51,802 nucleotides of DNA, from positions 1 to 51,802 of the forward strand of contig CAKQDL010000009.1 of NCBI GenBank assembly GCA_934229395.1, written 5' to 3'. The notes under the pieces are model-generated. The model did no database searches. It saw nothing but the letters and a program-made list of their open reading frames with translations, and had not been told where the DNA came from. Below are positions 48,094 to 51,802 of this stretch, piece after piece (position 1 is the first letter of the stretch; every line of letters begins with the position of its first letter). The translations under genes and the position numbers were made by a program. The DNA comes from an uncultured Peptococcaceae bacterium. GTDB taxonomy: Bacteria; Bacillota; Peptococcia; Peptococcales; Peptococcaceae.

Positions 48094-48759
48094 ATGAAAG
48101 AACTGATACCGAAAGACGAGTACGGCATCTTTGTAGATGCCCATGACACCGCAAGAGTGGACAGTCTGTTCGTGGCTGAATTTTTTGAGAAGAACCACAA
48201 AGAGGTTCTGCGTGATATCCGTAAAATTATCGATCCGACTTCCGGATTGAGTGAGGAATTTAGACAGCGCAATTTTGCGCCGTCCTCATACATCAACAAT
48301 CAGAAAAAAAAACAGCCTTGTTTCTGTATGACTCGTGATGGGTTTACTTTGCTGGCTATGGGATACACAGGTCAGAAGGCAATGAAGTTCAAGGAGCTGT
48401 ACATCCGCAGATTCAATGAAATGGAAACATTTATCAAAAATCTGGTATCTGCAAGACAGGAGTTTCCGCTTCTTACCGATAATATCAAGCTGCTCCACGA
48501 AAACCCAAGGCCGTACCACTTCAGCAATGAGTGCGATATGTTAAACCGCATTGTTATTGGAATGTCGGCAAAGCAGTTCAGGCTTGCCAATGGCATCGAA
48601 AAGGGGAAAAGCATCCGGCCGTATCTGAATAAGGAGCAGATCAATATGCTGGAAACACTGCAGAAGGTCGATGTAGGACTGCTTGTTGCTTTTCCTAATT
48701 ATGAAGACCGAAAGCGCCATCTGGAATGGTACAAAGCGAAGATCGAGGAGGAGAAATAA
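48094..48759 (+). CDS. Rha-family phage regulatory protein
   Basis: The 221-residue protein has the Rha N-terminal domain: DSLFVAEFFEKNHKEVLRDIR, RDGFTLLAMGYTGQKAMKFKELYIRRFNEME. A C-terminal region of about 100 residues follows (SNECDMLNRIVIGMSAKQFRLANG). Rha proteins regulate prophage lysogeny or interfere with infection, and such proteins are often anti-repressors. ATG 48094 was chosen after AAAGG. The reading frame opens 21 bases upstream inside the leader. Confidence 0.8.
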   Translation: MKELIPKDEYGIFVDAHDTARVDSLFVAEFFEKNHKEVLRDIRKIIDPTSGLSEEFRQRNFAPSSYINNQKKKQPCFCMTRDGFTLLAMGYTGQKAMKFKELYIRRFNEMETFIKNLVSARQEFPLLTDNIKLLHENPRPYHFSNECDMLNRIVIGMSAKQFRLANGIEKGKSIRPYLNKEQINMLETLQKVDVGLLVAFPNYEDRKRHLEWYKAKIEEEK

Positions 48760-48761
48760 TT

Positions 48762-48986
48762 ATGTTTTATGTGAAAGAACAGCTGAATAATGCGATGGAA
48801 GTATCTGTGGAAATTAACGATGAGAATGTTTACTGCCGCTGCCCTAAGTGCGGCTGTGAAGTTCAGATTGATCTGGCGGAGGTGTTCGCAGATGGTGATA
48901 TCGATCTGTTTGGCACCGCAGTTTTGTGCAGCAGCTGTACGGAAAAGATGATGGGAGGAAAGCGTTGTGGGTGTGAGCAGGTATAA
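48762..48986 (+). CDS. Small zinc-ribbon phage protein
   Basis: The 74-residue protein has a CRCPKCGC pair and a CSSC pair, plus a terminal RCGC, fitting a zinc ribbon. GAGGAGG precedes the start. It overlaps the DUF4406 gene by 20 bases. The function is not known; such ribbons often bind nucleic acids or partner proteins in replication modules. Confidence 0.65.
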   Translation: MFYVKEQLNNAMEVSVEINDENVYCRCPKCGCEVQIDLAEVFADGDIDLFGTAVLCSSCTEKMMGGKRCGCEQV

Positions 48987-49416
48987 CAGCGAAGGCTATC
49001 CTGATCCAACTACCTACGGTGCATTAAGCAACATCGAAAATGAGATGAAAGCGGCAAGAGCATACAGACCTATCGTGTATGTATGCTCCCCATTCTCTGG
49101 AAATGTGGAAGAAAATACAGCAAATGCAAGAAAATACAGCCGTTTTGCGGTGGAGTGCGGGTATATCCCCATCGCTCCGCATTTGCTGTATCCGCAGTTC
49201 TTAAATGACAACGACCCGGTGGAACGGGAGCTTGGGATGCATTTTGGCAATGTACTCATGAGCCATTGTGCCGAGGTGTGGGTATTCGGTGAAACGATAA
49301 GCACCGGAATGGATGCCGAGATCAGGAGAGCCAAAAGGAAGAATTACCGACTGCGGTACTTTAACAGCACTCTGGAAGAAGTGCCGGATATCAAATGCAG
49401 GAAGGGAGAGACTTAA
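48967..49416 (+). CDS. DUF4406 family phage protein
   Basis: The 149-residue protein has a YVCSPFSGNVEENTANARKYSRF start of a Rossmann-like nucleoside deoxyribosyltransferase fold, then GYIPIAPHLLYPQFLND, ELGMHFGNVLMSHCAEVWVFG and TGMDAEIRRAK. These are typical of DUF4406. It may act on phage nucleotides. The GTG start at 48967 follows GGGAGGAAAG. It is translationally coupled to the zinc-ribbon gene. Confidence 0.78.
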   Translation: MGVSRYNSEGYPDPTTYGALSNIENEMKAARAYRPIVYVCSPFSGNVEENTANARKYSRFAVECGYIPIAPHLLYPQFLNDNDPVERELGMHFGNVLMSHCAEVWVFGETISTGMDAEIRRAKRKNYRLRYFNSTLEEVPDIKCRKGET

Positions 49417-49418
49417 AA

Positions 49419-51749
49419 ATGCGTGATTTAAAGATAGCCTACGGCAATTCCAGACAGGCAAAGTTCTGGGCGAATAAGACTATAAAATTTGATGAGCTGT
49501 GTGACAGACTGCGAAACCCTGTCCGCACATCGGAAACGGCAGAGGAATATCCAAAGCTGCCGAAAAAACAGCGTGATGACATTAAGGACAAGGGCGGTTT
49601 CGTTGCCGGACACCTGAAAGATAACCGCAGACAGGCAAATAAGGTGGCGTGCCGTTCCATGCTGGTGTATGACCTGGACTGCGTTGACAGAGAGTTCCTT
49701 GACCATATCGCAGATAAGATCGGAAACAAGGGCTGCTTTTACACTACGCACAGCCATACGCCGGAACATCCAAGGGCGAGAATGATCATTCCTGTCACTC
49801 GTGATATGACGCCGGATGAATTCAATGCGGCGGCGAGATATTACGCTTCGGACAACGGATTTTTGGATATGCTCGATCCATGCTCCTTCTCCCCTCACCA
49901 GCTGATGTACTGGCCGACCTGTCCGTCAAACGGAGAGTACCAGTTTGGGGAGCTTGATGGCGCGTGGCTTGACCCAGATACAGTGCTTGCAAAGCATCCG
50001 AACTGGCAGGACTGTTCCCTGCTTCCAACGACACCGAAGGAAAGCAAAGCCGCAGATCACAAGGTACAGCAGCAGAAAGATCCGCTTGAAAAAGAAGGTA
50101 TCGTGGGTGCATTCTGCCGTGCGTATTATCCGATAGAGCTTGCCATCAGTGAATTTCTGTCAGATGTATATTCTCCCACAGCAGATATTTCCGGCAGATA
50201 TGATTATATCCCCGGTGAAGGCTCCGCGGGCGTGGTTATCTATGATGATAAATTCGTATACAGCCACCATGCCACAGACCCTGCGGGCGGCAGACTCTGC
50301 AATGCGTTTGAATTGGTGCGCATCCATAAATTCGGTGATATGGACGAAAAGAAATCCTTCAATCAGATGTGCGAATTTGCCATGACACAGGACAAGGTAA
50401 AGCTGCTGATCCTTGAAGAAAAGCAGAAAAGCGCGGCAGCAGATTTTGATGGAAAAGAGGATTGGAAAACAGGTCTGCGATATATGCCAAGGAGCAAGTG
50501 CCTGGAGAACAGCGTGTGGAACCTGATGCTGATTCTGAATAATGATCCCGATTTTGCCAATATCGCATTTAACGAGATGGTGGGCAGAGTGCAGATCACA
50601 GGCGATGTCCCATGGACAAGACCCTGCGACAACACCTTCTGGCGTGATGCAGATACCGCACAGATGAAAGCTCTGATCGATATCCGCTATGAAACCTTCT
50701 CCGGCAGAAATTATGAAGTGGCATTCACCAAAGTCGTAGAGGACAGGCATTTCCATCCCCTGCGTGAATGGCTGGACGCACTGCCGGAGTGGGACGGAAC
50801 GGTGCGGCTTGAAAATCTGTACATTGACTGCCTTGGTGCCAAGGATACCGCATATGTCAGAGCTGCCACCAGAAAATCTTTTGTGGCAGCGGTAGCGAGA
50901 ATCTACGAGCCTGGCACTAAGTTTGATTCGGTCGTTGTTCTGGTAGGACCCCAGGGCTGCGGCAAGTCTACGATTTTTGCAAAGATGGGCAAGGATTACT
51001 ATTCCGACAGCCTGTCCCTTATGGATATGAAGGATAAAAGCGGTGCGGAGAAGCTACAGGGCTACTGGCTGTTGGAGCTTGGCGAACTGGCGGGCTTAAG
51101 AAAAACAGATGTGGAAGTCGTGAAGGCATTTGTCAGCCGTACCGATGACATCTATCGTCCGTCCTATGGCAGAACGGTGGAAAGCCATCCCCGTCAGTGC
51201 ATCATTGTGGGGACAACAAACTCGGAGTCCGGCTTTCTGCGTGATATTACGGGAAACCGCAGATTCTGGCCCATTAAGGTCACAGGTGTCAGCAAAAGAA
51301 AATCGTGGGATATGACCGATGAAGAAGTTGTGCAGCTTTGGGCGGAGGCAAAGTACCTGTATGGGCAGGGCGAACCTTTGTACCTGAATGAGCAGGAAAA
51401 CAGTGAAGCACTGAGCGAACAGATTGATGCGATGGAAACCGATGAGCGTCAGGGCATCGTGGAGGAATATCTGAATACACTTCTGCCGGATAACTGGAAC
51501 AGCATGGATCTGTATGAGAGAAGGAATTTCCTAACGGACAGCACTTCGGCAAAGGGTACAGTACAAAGAAAGACCGTAAGCAATGCGGAAATATGGAGCG
51601 AGTGCTTCTGCCGGAACCTCTCCGATCTCAAGCCATCCGATTCTTATGCGATAGCCGCCCTCATGACCAAAGTGGACGGTTGGGAGCGTACTGAAAAAAT
51701 CAGAAAGCTTGCCATCTATGGCAGACAGAGGATTTACGAGAGGTTGTGA
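49419..51749 (+). CDS. VapE-family phage primase-helicase
   Basis: The 776-residue protein has an N-terminal primase-like part (residues about 85-160: CRSMLVYDLDCVDREFLDHI, HPRARMIIPVT) and a C-terminal virulence-associated E ATPase. The ATPase shows PLREWLDALPEWDG, Walker A VLVGPQGCGKST, LLELGELAGL (Walker B) and GTTNSESGFLRDITGNRRFWPI. VapE proteins unwind DNA and help prime phage or satellite replication. ATG 49419 follows GGGAGAG. It completes the replication module with DUF2800, DUF2815 and the polymerase; the following 53 bases hold no gene start I can support. Confidence 0.87.
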   Translation: MRDLKIAYGNSRQAKFWANKTIKFDELCDRLRNPVRTSETAEEYPKLPKKQRDDIKDKGGFVAGHLKDNRRQANKVACRSMLVYDLDCVDREFLDHIADKIGNKGCFYTTHSHTPEHPRARMIIPVTRDMTPDEFNAAARYYASDNGFLDMLDPCSFSPHQLMYWPTCPSNGEYQFGELDGAWLDPDTVLAKHPNWQDCSLLPTTPKESKAADHKVQQQKDPLEKEGIVGAFCRAYYPIELAISEFLSDVYSPTADISGRYDYIPGEGSAGVVIYDDKFVYSHHATDPAGGRLCNAFELVRIHKFGDMDEKKSFNQMCEFAMTQDKVKLLILEEKQKSAAADFDGKEDWKTGLRYMPRSKCLENSVWNLMLILNNDPDFANIAFNEMVGRVQITGDVPWTRPCDNTFWRDADTAQMKALIDIRYETFSGRNYEVAFTKVVEDRHFHPLREWLDALPEWDGTVRLENLYIDCLGAKDTAYVRAATRKSFVAAVARIYEPGTKFDSVVVLVGPQGCGKSTIFAKMGKDYYSDSLSLMDMKDKSGAEKLQGYWLLELGELAGLRKTDVEVVKAFVSRTDDIYRPSYGRTVESHPRQCIIVGTTNSESGFLRDITGNRRFWPIKVTGVSKRKSWDMTDEEVVQLWAEAKYLYGQGEPLYLNEQENSEALSEQIDAMETDERQGIVEEYLNTLLPDNWNSMDLYERRNFLTDSTSAKGTVQRKTVSNAEIWSECFCRNLSDLKPSDSYAIAALMTKVDGWERTEKIRKLAIYGRQRIYERL

Positions 51750-51802
51750 TTCGTGCAGCCTGTGAATTTCAGACAGGTTGTGAACTTGCAAAAAGCCTTA
51801 TA

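Overview
The window looks like chromosome of a strictly anaerobic Bacillota (Clostridia-like) bacterium. It carries tungstate uptake and molybdopterin genes, an oxygen-sensitive [FeFe] hydrogenase, a minimal SufC/SufB iron-sulfur assembly pair, AddAB instead of RecBCD, a lactate permease, lipoprotein signal peptides and strong AGGAGG-type ribosome binding sites. No rRNA or tRNA gene was recognised, so genus is left open. Everything here was read by eye from the sequence; no database search was run.

Layout. 1-948 is the decayed end of an inserted element (broken class B sortase, a structured-RNA-like segment, terminators) that abuts an amidohydrolase missing all but its C-terminus. 949-32100 is ordinary chromosome: moaE, the tungstate ABC operon tupABC (its binding protein looks circularly permuted), a MetE-like methyltransferase with a LysR regulator, a secreted GH26 glycosidase, addB-addA, small zinc-ribbon and Nif11-like genes, PAP2 phosphatase, thioredoxin, MarR-sufC-sufB, a two-gene hydrogenase operon, lactate permease divergent from its FadR-type regulator, a 14-TM exporter, a flavin reductase, and a TPP-riboswitch operon tenA-thiZ-thiX-thiY.

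32100-42400 is a defence island with several layers. First come remnants of an IS3-type orfA, a small HTH regulator with two lesions, and a class I DNA methyltransferase cut off just before its SAM motif. Next is a lower-GC restriction-modification locus: controller HTH and cytosine methyltransferase on the + strand, converging on a - strand operon of NACHT NTPase, XRE regulator, NgoFVII/PLD nuclease, Z1 ATPase and Vsr endonuclease. The NACHT gene is split by a 304-bp MITE-like element with imperfect terminal inverted repeats and a 20-bp target duplication; removing the element and one repeat restores an 803-codon open frame. A 275-bp relative with a 24-bp duplication sits at 28297-28571. Both targets are hairpin-forming sequences.

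42500-51802 is the replication module of a prophage or integrative element, all + strand: sigma-like factor, small proteins, DUF2800 nuclease-like protein, DUF2815 ssDNA-binding-like protein, family A DNA polymerase, Rha regulator, zinc ribbon, DUF4406 and a VapE-type primase-helicase. Two of its genes share a repeated 5' leader whose TCCTTTC can pair with the GAAAGGA ribosome binding site. No integrase, capsid gene or attachment site lies in the window.
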